Below are positions 17,327-25,252 of a stretch of DNA of 64,000 nucleotides, piece by piece. The notes under the pieces are model-generated. The model saw nothing but the letters and a program-made list of their open reading frames with translations, did not search any database and was not told where the DNA came from. Origin of the DNA: Halobacterium litoreum (GTDB lineage Archaea; Halobacteriota; Halobacteria; Halobacteriales; Halobacteriaceae); NCBI RefSeq assembly GCF_021233415.1, contig NZ_CP089466.1:372001-436000 (forward strand), written 5' to 3'. The translations under genes were made by a program, and so were the position numbers. Each line of letters starts with the position of its first letter. Position 1 is the stretch's first letter.

Positions 17327-17848
17327 ATGACTGACGGGAGACGCGGTCGCGACGCGAACGAAGTCGAGGTGCTCCGGAGCGCGTGCGAGGAGTCGCGTGC
17401 CGTCCTCAATGACCAACTAACGGAACTCTCGGACATCGGCGACAAGGCGCTTTGGACCGTCCGCACGTCGATGATAGTGCTCGGCGTCGTCGTCTCGGCA
17501 GCCTCGCTCGGCGACGCGAACACGCTCCGACGACTGCACCCCGGTATCCAATTTCTCGCGGCCGGTGGTATCGCCCTCGTTCTCGCGGCTAGCGTCTACG
17601 GTCTCGGCACGTACTTCGTTGCGGACCGCGTACGTGGTGTCGGACCAAATTACCGGCATCGGGCACGAGATGGACTTTCCGAGCGTGAGTGGCGTCGAGC
17701 GCTCCTCGACGGCTACGGCAAGTGGACTACCGAGATGGAGGTGATTACGTCGTACTACGGCGCACACCTGTTTCGCGCTCAGACGGTCCTCGTGTCGGGC
17801 GTGTTCGTGCTGGTCCTCGCCGCAGTTTTATCCATCTGGACGCTGTAA
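17327..17848 (+). CDS. membrane protein of unknown function with three predicted helices
   Basis: A 173-residue protein. A polar N terminus (about residues 1-45) contains a helix-forming LNDQLTELSDIGDKALWTVR and leads into helix 1 (SMIVLGVVVSAASLG). Helix 2 (FLAAGGIALVLAASVYGLG) is followed by a charged loop (about residues 105-145, including LSEREWRRALLDGYGKW) and a C-terminal helix 3 (TVLVSGVFVLVLAAVLSIW). I do not recognise a named family. Third-position GC looks somewhat lower than in its neighbours, judged by eye. A 40-residue basic peptide follows 11 bases downstream. Confidence 0.72.
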   Translation: MTDGRRGRDANEVEVLRSACEESRAVLNDQLTELSDIGDKALWTVRTSMIVLGVVVSAASLGDANTLRRLHPGIQFLAAGGIALVLAASVYGLGTYFVADRVRGVGPNYRHRARDGLSEREWRRALLDGYGKWTTEMEVITSYYGAHLFRAQTVLVSGVFVLVLAAVLSIWTL

Positions 17849-17859
17849 TCTCGGCTGTC

Positions 17860-17982
17860 ATGAGTCGAGACTCCGGGTCTGAGGACGGGGAACTGGAGGG
17901 ACAGCGAGGGACGCGCTCGTCTCCGAGAATCCGGAAGTTCTTCCGCCTGCTCGGCTTCGAGCGCACGCCGAGCGACGAGTAG
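17860..17982 (+). CDS. possible 40-residue basic peptide
   Basis: A short open frame starting 11 bases after the membrane-protein stop. The first half is acidic (SGSEDGELEG) and the second basic and amphipathic (SPRIRKFFRLLGFERT). The spacing and strand suggest translation with the upstream membrane protein. No family is recognised. It may be a small membrane-surface partner or simply chance coding. Confidence 0.4.
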   Translation: MSRDSGSEDGELEGQRGTRSSPRIRKFFRLLGFERTPSDE

Positions 17983-18024
17983 GCGCGACCACGGTACTAA
18001 CTTCTCTCGGAGCCTACTGTTCGT

Positions 18025-18945
18025 ATGCGACTCCTCGCCGCCTACCCGGACCGCGTGCTCGCGTGGGAGGACGACAGCGTCACCACCGTCTTCGAGGGCG
18101 ACGTGCAGTGTCTCGACGCCGGTCCCGCCGGCGTGTACGCCGGCACGAGCGACGGCGTCTACCGGGAGACCAGCGACGGCTGGGAGCGCGCCGTCGGCCT
18201 CGGTGACGTGACCGCGGTCGCCGTGGACGACGGCGTGTGGGCGGGCACGGAACCGAGCGCCGTCTACCGGAGCGAGGACGGCGAGACGTTCTCGGAGTGC
18301 GGCGGCCTCACCGACCTGCCGTCGAGCGACGACTGGGCGTTCCCGCCGCGTCCCTCCACCCACCACGTCAGGTGGATCGAATCGACGCGAGACCGCCTCT
18401 ACGTCGCCATCGAGGCGGGCGCGCTCGTCCGCACCGAGGACGGCGGCGAGACGTGGCAGGACCGCGTCGCCTCCGGCCCCATCGACACGCACGGGATGGA
18501 GACGCATCCGGACCGCCCGCACCTCGCGTACTCGGCGGCGGGCGACGGCTTCTACGTCACGGGCGACGGCGGCGACGCGTGGCACACCGAGGAGGAGGGC
18601 CTCGACCGGACGTACTGCTGGAGTGTCGTCTGCGACCCCGGCGACCCGCCCGCACTCTTGCTGTCGGCGGCCCACGGCCCGCGGCACGCACACGACGCGG
18701 GGACCGCCGAGAGTGCGGTCTACCGCCGGAACGGCGACGGCTGGGAGCGCTGTACCGGCCTCCCGGGGCCGGAGGGCTTGCTCGCGTCCGTGCTCGCGAC
18801 GACGGGCGAAGCCGAAGTCGCGCTCGCGGCGACGAACCGCGGCCTCTACCGCACCGACGATTGGGGCGAGACGTGGACCGAACTCGGCGGCGACTGGCCC
18901 GACGGCCTGACAACCGAGCGCCCGCGCGCCCTCGTCGTCGTGTGA
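18025..18945 (+). CDS. beta-propeller (BNR/Asp-box, Ycf48-like) repeat protein
   Basis: A 306-residue protein built of short repeats carrying the Asp-box pattern: VYRSEDGETFSEC, VRTEDGGETWQDR, YVTGDGGDAWHTE and LYRTDDWGETWTEL. These give a beta-propeller like those in sialidases and Ycf48/HCF136. No signal peptide is seen (the N terminus is MRLLAAYPDRVLAWEDD), so it should be cytosolic. No catalytic sialidase residues are apparent. Haloarchaeal homologues are usually called glycosyl-hydrolase-like, but an enzymatic role is not supported by what I can see; a binding scaffold is as likely. Confidence 0.82.
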   Translation: MRLLAAYPDRVLAWEDDSVTTVFEGDVQCLDAGPAGVYAGTSDGVYRETSDGWERAVGLGDVTAVAVDDGVWAGTEPSAVYRSEDGETFSECGGLTDLPSSDDWAFPPRPSTHHVRWIESTRDRLYVAIEAGALVRTEDGGETWQDRVASGPIDTHGMETHPDRPHLAYSAAGDGFYVTGDGGDAWHTEEEGLDRTYCWSVVCDPGDPPALLLSAAHGPRHAHDAGTAESAVYRRNGDGWERCTGLPGPEGLLASVLATTGEAEVALAATNRGLYRTDDWGETWTELGGDWPDGLTTERPRALVVV

Positions 18946-19040
18946 GCTTGAAGCGGTAGTATTCAGCGTCGTATCGTCTTCGGATACCATCCCGAAAGCC
19001 CCACCCTCAGCCGGGTGGTCAGCCGGTATCGGGTAGGACT

Positions 19041-19140
19041 GAAAGGGGCGAGGGGCTGCGGGAAGCCGGGCGAAGTAAGCACGCGACCATCGGGAGCGCG
19101 CGAAGCGAGCCCCGCGACCGCAGCCCCTCGGGGCTTTCGA
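19041..19140. repeat. long inverted repeat in intergenic region, possible structured RNA or MITE-like element
   Basis: A perfect 13-base inverted repeat, CGAGGGGCTGCGG (19049-19061) and CCGCAGCCCCTCG (19118-19130), encloses 56 bases. Flanking GAAA (19041-19044) and TTTC (19135-19138) can extend the stem. Inside the loop lie two motifs resembling the 11-base loops of the 4.8 kb array: GACCATCGGGA at 19085-19095 closed by CGC/GCG, and GCGCGAAGCGA at 19098-19108. No open frame of note occupies it. It sits between the propeller gene and the nucleoside phosphorylase. It might be a small RNA, a terminator or a dispersed repeat; I see no target-site duplication. Confidence 0.6.
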
Positions 19141-19230
19141 GGTGGTATTGACGGTTCCAACAACCGACTCTACACAGTTCCCTAGTGCGAATCCCGACTC
19201 TTTTTCTCGGGCTGTGTCGAACGGGCGTGC

Positions 19231-19959
19231 ATGGCAAAACAGCCGCACCTGCTCGTCGAGGAGGGGGACGTCCACGACATCGCGCTGATTCCGGGGGACC
19301 CGGGTCGCGTGGACCGCATCGCGTCGCACTGCGACGACAGCGAAGTGGTGGCGGAGAACCGCGAGTACAAGGTCGTCAACGCCACCTACGAGGGCGTCGA
19401 GTTGACCATCAGCTCCACCGGCATCGGCTGTCCGAGCGCCGCCATCGCCGTCGAGGAACTGGCGAAGGTGGGCGTCGAGACGTTCATCCGCGTCGGCACC
19501 ATCGGCGGCCTCCAGGAGGACGTCGAGGTCGGCGACATGATTGTCGCCACCGGCGCCGCCAAGGAGGAGGGGACGAGCAAGCGCTACGAGTCCGAGGTCT
19601 ACCCCGCCGTCCCCGACTACGACGTGCTCACGAGCCTCGTGGATTCGGCAGAAGCCAACGACGAGGAGGTCCACGTCGGCCCCATCGTGAGCGACGACGC
19701 GTTCTACAACGAGAGCGACGAGTACGTCGAGGACTGGAACGACGCCGGCCTGCTCGCCATCGAGATGGAGGCCGCGACCGTGTTCTCGCTCGCGCGCCGC
19801 CGCGGCCTCTCGGCGGGCGCCATCTGCACCGTCGACGGCAACCTCGTCGCGGGCAACCAGAAGGGCGCGGACAGCGACGACGAACTCCCGGAGAAGGCGA
19901 AGAACAACGTCGCGCGCGCCATCGACATCGCGCTCGACTCCGTCGTCGAGTTGGCGTAA
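19231..19959 (+). CDS. nucleoside phosphorylase (uridine/purine phosphorylase family)
   Basis: A 242-residue PNP_UDP_1 family enzyme that splits a nucleoside with phosphate into base and ribose 1-phosphate. The phosphate-binding PGDPGRVDRI (residues 21-30), the signature TFIRVGTIGGLQ (84-95) and the ribose-binding IEMEAATVFSLA are all present. It is closer in look to uridine phosphorylase than to hexameric bacterial purine phosphorylase, but haloarchaeal members may prefer guanosine, so base specificity is left open. Its ribose 1-phosphate product is the expected substrate for the PfkB kinase at 16374. A T-rich promoter-like block lies at about 19199-19206. Confidence 0.92.
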   Translation: MAKQPHLLVEEGDVHDIALIPGDPGRVDRIASHCDDSEVVAENREYKVVNATYEGVELTISSTGIGCPSAAIAVEELAKVGVETFIRVGTIGGLQEDVEVGDMIVATGAAKEEGTSKRYESEVYPAVPDYDVLTSLVDSAEANDEEVHVGPIVSDDAFYNESDEYVEDWNDAGLLAIEMEAATVFSLARRRGLSAGAICTVDGNLVAGNQKGADSDDELPEKAKNNVARAIDIALDSVVELA

Positions 19960-19972
19960 CCGACTCCGTTTC

Positions 19973-21148
19973 TCACACCACCCGCAGGTCTCGCGGGTAG
20001 TCGTTGAGGTTCCGGTAGCCGTCCTCGGTGACGACCACGACGTCTTCGAGGCGGACGCCGCCGACGCCCTGCTCGTAGCAGCCGGGTTCGACGGTGACGA
20101 CGTTGCCGGGTTCGAGTTCGCCGGCGCCCCAGCTCAGTTTCGGTTCCTCGTGGAGGTCGAGGCCGACGCCGTGGCCGGTGGGGTGGTAGAGGCCGTCGTC
20201 GGTCGCCTCGTCGGTGCGGAGCGTCGGGTAGCCCGCGGCCTCGAACACGTCGCAGACGGCGTCGTTGACGGCTTCGCCGGTGACGCCGGGTTCGATGGCA
20301 GCGAGCGCAGTCTCGTAGGCTTCGCGGGTGACCTCGTACCACTCCCGCACCTTCTCGTCGGGGTCGCCTTTGACGAACGTGCGCGTCATGTCGCCGACGT
20401 ACCCCGACGCCTCGTCGCGAGGGAAGACGTCGACGATGACGGGCTCGCCGGCGCGAATCGGTCCCGAACCGACTGCGTGGGCTTTCGCGGCCTCGGGGCC
20501 CGAGGCGACGATGCACTCGCTGAGTTCACAGCCCGCGTCCCGGAGTTCGGCCTCGATTACCTCCCGGACGCGCTCGCTGGTCACGGTGTCGCCGCCGAGG
20601 CGGAGCACGCCGTCCTCGACGGCCGCGTCGGCGAGCAGGGCCTCGACGGCCGCCATCGCGTCCTCGTTCGCGCGCTGGGCGGCGGCGACGGCCTCGATTT
20701 CCGCGGGAGATTTCACGGCGCGCACGCCGGTCACGGCGTCGTCGTAGTCGGCAACGACCTCGATGCCCTCGTCGCGGAGCGCGTCGGCGGTCCCGGTCGG
20801 GAAGTTCGGCGGGACGGACACCGACTCGACGCCGTAGTCGGCGAGGAAGCGCGCCGTCGCGAGCGGGCCGGCGAGCGCCGGCCCGCGCTCCACGACGAGG
20901 TCACCGAAGCCGAACTCTGAGCGCCGGCGCACCGCGTCGGCGTCGCTCTCGGCCTCCGCGCGCGGCGCTTCGAGGTCGGGCACGAGCAAGCGAACCTCGC
21001 CGTCGGCGTACAGCGCCACGAACTCGCCGAGCGAGTCCATCCCGGAGAGGTAGCGCTGATTGCTGTCGTCGCCGTCCGCGTCGAGGAGGTAGCCGTCGGT
21101 GCCCGCGTCGGCGAGGTGGCCGGTCAGGGCTGGGTACGCGTCGGTCAC
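19973..21148 (-). CDS. Xaa-Pro aminopeptidase / M24B family peptidase
   Basis: A 391-residue cytosolic metallopeptidase that releases N-terminal residues before proline. The N-terminal creatinase-like domain (about residues 1-140) precedes the pita-bread catalytic domain. Metal-ligand blocks are visible: VIVDVFPRDEASGYVGDMTR (two Asp), HPTGHGVGLDLHEEP (His), VTVEPGCYE (Glu) and GGVRLEDVVVV (Glu). The GTG at 21148 is chosen because VTDAYPALTGHLADAG aligns with family N termini; the open frame upstream is not credible coding. It converges on the phosphorylase gene with a 13-base gap. Confidence 0.92.
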   Translation of the reverse strand: MTDAYPALTGHLADAGTDGYLLDADGDDSNQRYLSGMDSLGEFVALYADGEVRLLVPDLEAPRAEAESDADAVRRRSEFGFGDLVVERGPALAGPLATARFLADYGVESVSVPPNFPTGTADALRDEGIEVVADYDDAVTGVRAVKSPAEIEAVAAAQRANEDAMAAVEALLADAAVEDGVLRLGGDTVTSERVREVIEAELRDAGCELSECIVASGPEAAKAHAVGSGPIRAGEPVIVDVFPRDEASGYVGDMTRTFVKGDPDEKVREWYEVTREAYETALAAIEPGVTGEAVNDAVCDVFEAAGYPTLRTDEATDDGLYHPTGHGVGLDLHEEPKLSWGAGELEPGNVVTVEPGCYEQGVGGVRLEDVVVVTEDGYRNLNDYPRDLRVV

Positions 21149-21284
21149 GTTCGCAGAAGCCGCGTCCCCCGCAATAGGCCTTGCCCGCCTCCGATAGATA
21201 CTCACAGCCTGGGTGCGCGACCGACCGCGCGACACGGTCCCGGCGAGCGAAAGGCCCAAACCGCTCTCGGTGGACGCTATCGGT

Positions 21285-22727
21285 ATGCTCCGGGAACTGC
21301 GGCGGCGACTGGCGGCGGCGCGCCGCCGCGCGTACCGGTTCGAGCGCCGGGAAGCCCGCGAGTTCCGGCGCTGGATAGAGACGACGAGCAACCTCACTCG
21401 CGTCTCGGTGTTGCTGTTCGTCCCCCTGCTCGTGGGGCTGGTGACGCTGCTCGCGAACAGCGTCGACCTCGTCTCGTTTCTCCTCTTCCCGCCGCTGGCC
21501 TCGGGCACGTACACGCTGTTCTCGGACCCCGAGGGCCGGTACTCGGACCCGCGGAAGTTCGTCGGCGGGATGACCGTCGGCGCGCTCTGCGGGTGGGCGG
21601 CGGTCGCGGGGACCGCGACGTACGTCTACCGCGTGCCGCCCGAGGCGATGGGCGCACACGCCGGCGCGGCGGCGCTCGGCGTCCTCCTCACGGGCGTCGC
21701 GACGTGGGCGCTGAACCTTGAACTGCCGACCGCGTACTCGACGGCGCTGCTCGTGCTCATCACGGGCACCGCCCAGCTCGCGTACGTGGTGAGCGTCGCG
21801 CTCTCGACGAGCCTCGTCGCCATCGTGTTCGTGGTGTGGCGAAACGAGTTCTACGAGGAGCGCGCGCGCTACCTCTACCAGACGACGAAAGCCGACGACC
21901 ACGTCATCGTGCCGATGCGGGGCGAGCACGCGAACCAGACCGCGATGTTCGGCGCTCGCATCGCGGCCGCCCACGACGCCGGGAAGGTCGTTCTCTTGGA
22001 CGTCGTGGCCGACGAAGACGTGGCGGCCGCCGAGCGCGCGAGCATCGACGGCGAGCGCGCCGACTACATCGACGAACCGGAGTCGGCGGCCGAGGAGCAG
22101 GCCGCGGACGCGGCGGCCCGGGAACTCGAACAGCAGGCGTCACGCATCGAGACGCGCGTCGGCGTGCCCTGTGACGTGGTGGTCGCGGTGGCCGACGGCG
22201 ACCCCTCCCGGACCGTTCTGCGCGCCGCCGACGAGACGAACTCGGATTTGGTGGTCGCGCCGTTCGAGACCGAGCGCGGGTCGCTCACGCCGTTCGTCCG
22301 CGGGCTGTTCGGGAGCGACACCGACGTGGTGGCGTTCCGGGGGGACGGCGAGCGAACGCGCTGGAAGCGCATCATGGTGCCCGTGCGGTCGGCGTCGGAC
22401 ACCGCTCACGCGATGCTGGACTACGCGCAGCGTCTCGCGGGGAAGACCGGGAGCGTCAGCGCCTGCTCGTGTATCGACGCGGAGCGGGACCGCCGCACCA
22501 CGGAGTCGATGCTCGCGAACCTCACGGAGACGGTGGATTCGCGCTGCGAGACGCGCGTGTCGCGGTCGGACGTCGAGGAGTTCCTCCGGCGGAACGACAG
22601 CCACTACGACCTCGTCTTCCTCGGCGCGAGCACCGACCGGTCGCGGGCGTCGAAGTTCGTCTCGCGCCCGACCTACGAGCGCGTACAGGACATCGAGACG
22701 GACTTCGCCGTCGTCCACATGGGTTAG
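21285..22727 (+). CDS. HPP-like membrane domain fused to two UspA-type domains
   Basis: A 480-residue protein. A basic N terminus (about residues 1-35) is followed by four to five membrane helices (about 40-185) containing the HPP-like LLFPPLASGTYTLFSDPEG and SDPRKFVGGMTVGALCGW. Two cytosolic universal-stress-protein domains follow: the first from about 205 (DDHVIVPMRGEHANQTAM), the second from about 365 (WKRIMVPVRSASDTAHAML) ending DFAVVHMG. HPP proteins include nitrite transporters in plastids, and UspA domains often bind ATP. A solute channel or transporter gated by nucleotide is a reasonable inference, not shown. Its stop overlaps the K+ channel stop by 4 bases, convergent. Confidence 0.82.
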   Translation: MLRELRRRLAAARRRAYRFERREAREFRRWIETTSNLTRVSVLLFVPLLVGLVTLLANSVDLVSFLLFPPLASGTYTLFSDPEGRYSDPRKFVGGMTVGALCGWAAVAGTATYVYRVPPEAMGAHAGAAALGVLLTGVATWALNLELPTAYSTALLVLITGTAQLAYVVSVALSTSLVAIVFVVWRNEFYEERARYLYQTTKADDHVIVPMRGEHANQTAMFGARIAAAHDAGKVVLLDVVADEDVAAAERASIDGERADYIDEPESAAEEQAADAAARELEQQASRIETRVGVPCDVVVAVADGDPSRTVLRAADETNSDLVVAPFETERGSLTPFVRGLFGSDTDVVAFRGDGERTRWKRIMVPVRSASDTAHAMLDYAQRLAGKTGSVSACSCIDAERDRRTTESMLANLTETVDSRCETRVSRSDVEEFLRRNDSHYDLVFLGASTDRSRASKFVSRPTYERVQDIETDFAVVHMG

Positions 22728-23899
22728 GCGTCCTCGTCGAGCGCGGCGTCGAGACCCACGTCTTCGGCTTCGCGCTCGGCCTTCCGGTCGCCGAACGCGG
22801 AGCGCGCGATGAACCGCGCGCCGATGACTGCGGGGCTGATGACGGTGTCGGCGCCGGCACGCCGGAGTTTCGCCTCGTTCTCGCGTTCGGTGGCGGCGGC
22901 GACGACGCGCACGTCCGGGTGGGTCTCGCGCACGGTGAGGATGTCGAGGGCGTCCTGTCCGTCGTCGTTGGTCGCCGCGACCACCGCGCGGGCGCGGTCG
23001 ACGTTCACGCGCTCCAGTGACGCCTCGTCGCTGGGGTCGGCGACGAGGACGTTCACGTCGCGCTCGCGGAGCCGAGAGGCGGCTTCGTCGTCGTCCGTGA
23101 GCACGACGAGTTCGCGGCCGGCGGCGCGGAGTTCTTCGAGAATCGGTTCCGTCAGGTCGCCGTAGCCCGCGACGACGACGTGGCCGTCGAGGGACTCTAA
23201 CTGGCTCTGTGTCATGCGTCCGAGTGCGCTCGCGAACCGGGCTTCGAGGGCGGGGCCGAGCAGCGCGCCGAGCGCGATGGCGAAACTCGCGGTGCCGAGC
23301 ACGAGCACCGAAAGCGAGAACAGTCGCGCTTCCTGCGTGGCGGGCGTCACGTCGCCGTATCCGACGGTGCTGGCGGTGACGAGCGTGTAGTAGAACGCGT
23401 CCAGGGGCGTCTCGACGGCGGGGAAGCCGTCGCGGAGCGCCCACGTGCCGACCGTCCCGTAGGCCTGCACGCCCACGAGCGCGATGCCCGCCGCGAGTTT
23501 GCTGGTGGAAAGCGAGATGCGGCGGTCGAAGCGCCCGCGCGCCACCGCGAGCACGGGAAAGGCGAGCACCGACAGCACGACGAGAGGCACCGAGTACGGC
23601 GTCGCCTGCACGACGCCCTGTGCGGCCGTCACGGGGAGCAGAATCATCGTGGAGTACCACGCCGCGCGCAGGCCGCGGCGCAGGCCGAGCGCGCTCCCGA
23701 CCATCAGAAAGCCCGTGATGGCGCCCGTGAACTCCGCCGTCTCGCTGGCCGACGCGGGCACCACGTCCGCGAACGGCCCGAAACTCGCGCCCGGGTCGAC
23801 GATGCCGAGAATGCCGACGAGGACGGACAGCGCGGCCACCGCGAGCGTCAACACGACGGCGACGCGCCCGGTCACTCGTTCGACGCCCGGCAGGTCCAT
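22724..23899 (-). CDS. potassium channel with C-terminal TrkA-N (RCK) domain
   Basis: A 391-residue ion channel. Five to six helices precede a canonical K+ selectivity filter, TASTVGYGDVTP (filter TVGYGD at residues 178-183), then an inner helix (about 193-218). The cytosolic TrkA-N domain begins HVVVAGYGDLTEPI at 240. The dinucleotide motif is GxGxxT (G245, G247, T250), slightly off the GxGxxG consensus. There is no clear TrkA-C domain; the tail is short and acidic. The start at 23899 gives MDLPGVERVTGR. It faces away from two TrkA-C-like genes, suggesting a K+ handling locus. Confidence 0.92.
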   Translation of the reverse strand: MDLPGVERVTGRVAVVLTLAVAALSVLVGILGIVDPGASFGPFADVVPASASETAEFTGAITGFLMVGSALGLRRGLRAAWYSTMILLPVTAAQGVVQATPYSVPLVVLSVLAFPVLAVARGRFDRRISLSTSKLAAGIALVGVQAYGTVGTWALRDGFPAVETPLDAFYYTLVTASTVGYGDVTPATQEARLFSLSVLVLGTASFAIALGALLGPALEARFASALGRMTQSQLESLDGHVVVAGYGDLTEPILEELRAAGRELVVLTDDDEAASRLRERDVNVLVADPSDEASLERVNVDRARAVVAATNDDGQDALDILTVRETHPDVRVVAAATERENEAKLRRAGADTVISPAVIGARFIARSAFGDRKAEREAEDVGLDAALDEDA

Positions 23900-24028
23900 A
23901 CCAGTACGCGGGACGGCGCCCCTCTTGAAGGCGGCGGCGCGACGGCGGGCCGACGGCGACACGGGGGCGCCACGGCCCGACGTGGCCGGACGGTAGCGTT
24001 TTGGTCGGGGCGCGTCTGGGTGGCTGGT

Positions 24029-25252
24029 ATGACTTCGACTCCCGTGCAGGTCCTGCAGGGCATCTATCTGGGGCTGCTGGCGGGCGTCGTCCCGGCGCTC
24101 GTGGCGTTCGCGTTCGGGTTCCTCTTCAAGTACGTGACCGGACTCTCGATTCCGGCGTTCGGCGTCGTCGTCCTCGGCGTCGCGCTCGCCGGCGTGAACG
24201 GCGGTCTGCTGGCGTTCGCCGACCCCACGATAACGCAGGCGGCGAACTCCACGACGCTCGTCGTGGCGCTGCTGGTGGTGTCGCTGTCGACGTTCTACAT
24301 GCACGCCGTCGGCGACCGACTCGGCGCGGAACTCCCGAGACGCATCACGCTCCGCGCGCTCCGCGAGCGCACGCTGAACGCGGACGTGGTGAGTCTCGTC
24401 GGCGGCAGCCGCGAGGTCACCGTGCGCGTCGTCGGCGCGGTGCGGGACGTCGAGGGCTACCCGCCGCTGTCCGACACCTTGCGCGCGGAGATTCGGGACG
24501 TCGAGTGGCGGTTCCCCGCCGACCTCCCGCTGTCGGAACTCGAAACGCGGTTCGCCGACCGCCTGCGCTCGGAGTTCGACGTGCAGGAGGCCTCGGTAAC
24601 GCTGGACGAGCGCGCTCGCGCGAGCGTCGCCGCCGCGCCGCCCGCCGCCGGCGTCTCGAAGCGCACGCCGGTCGGGACGCGCGCCGTCTCGGTGCAGACG
24701 CTCGTCCCGTCGGGCGTCGCGCGCGGCGACGAGGTGTCGCTGCTCGTCGGCGACGACCGCGTGGACGGCACCGTCGTCTCGGCGAAGACCGGCGTCACCC
24801 CGGACGGCGACGCCGACTCGGCGGCGGACGTGCGGCCGGACGGCGGCGAGGAGACAGTAGAGCGCGAACCGACGCCGGCGCCGACCACCACCGGCGGCGT
24901 CGGTCGGCTGACGGTCGCCGTCTCGCGGTCGGACGCCGAGCGCCTGCTCTCGGCCGCGGACGCGCGCGTCGTCGTGAAATCGCGGGGGACGCGCCGCGAG
25001 TACGAACTGCTCGGCGTGCTGCGGCGCGCCGGTCAGCGCGTCCGCCGGGTCTCGCTCCGCGAGGACTCGCCGGTGGTCGCGGACGCGAAGACGGCGGCTG
25101 ACGTGCGTGACGAGTTCGGCGTCGCGGTGCTGGCGGTGCGCTCGGGCGGCGACTGGACGGTCGCGCCGCTCGGTGACGCCGCGCTCGCGGGCGAGGTGTT
25201 CGTCGCCGGGTCGCGGGCCGACCTCGACCGGTTCGCGGAGGTGGCGGCGTGA
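24029..25252 (+). CDS. membrane-anchored protein with TrkA-C-like domains (putative K+ transport regulator)
   Basis: A 407-residue protein. The N terminus holds three helices (about residues 7-95: LLAGVVPALVAFAFGFLFKY, FGVVVLGVALAGVNGG and TTLVVALLVVSLSTFYMHAV). A long soluble part contains two TrkA-C/RCK-C-like segments (SVQTLVPSGVARGDEVSLLV and, near the end, RVSLREDSPVVADAKTAADV). I see no nucleotide-binding GxGxxG. The ATG at 24029 is preferred over a GTG three codons earlier. Its stop overlaps the next start (GTGA), and the next product has the same layout, so the pair probably forms a hetero-oligomer. The K+ link rests on the domain type and neighbours. Confidence 0.75.
   Translation: MTSTPVQVLQGIYLGLLAGVVPALVAFAFGFLFKYVTGLSIPAFGVVVLGVALAGVNGGLLAFADPTITQAANSTTLVVALLVVSLSTFYMHAVGDRLGAELPRRITLRALRERTLNADVVSLVGGSREVTVRVVGAVRDVEGYPPLSDTLRAEIRDVEWRFPADLPLSELETRFADRLRSEFDVQEASVTLDERARASVAAAPPAAGVSKRTPVGTRAVSVQTLVPSGVARGDEVSLLVGDDRVDGTVVSAKTGVTPDGDADSAADVRPDGGEETVEREPTPAPTTTGGVGRLTVAVSRSDAERLLSAADARVVVKSRGTRREYELLGVLRRAGQRVRRVSLREDSPVVADAKTAADVRDEFGVAVLAVRSGGDWTVAPLGDAALAGEVFVAGSRADLDRFAEVAA

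Noticed and set aside
18946-19230. tRNA, rRNA fragment or transposon-linked guide RNA
   Set aside because: No cloverleaf, no CCA end, no TnpB or transposase gene nearby; only the inverted repeat is supported.
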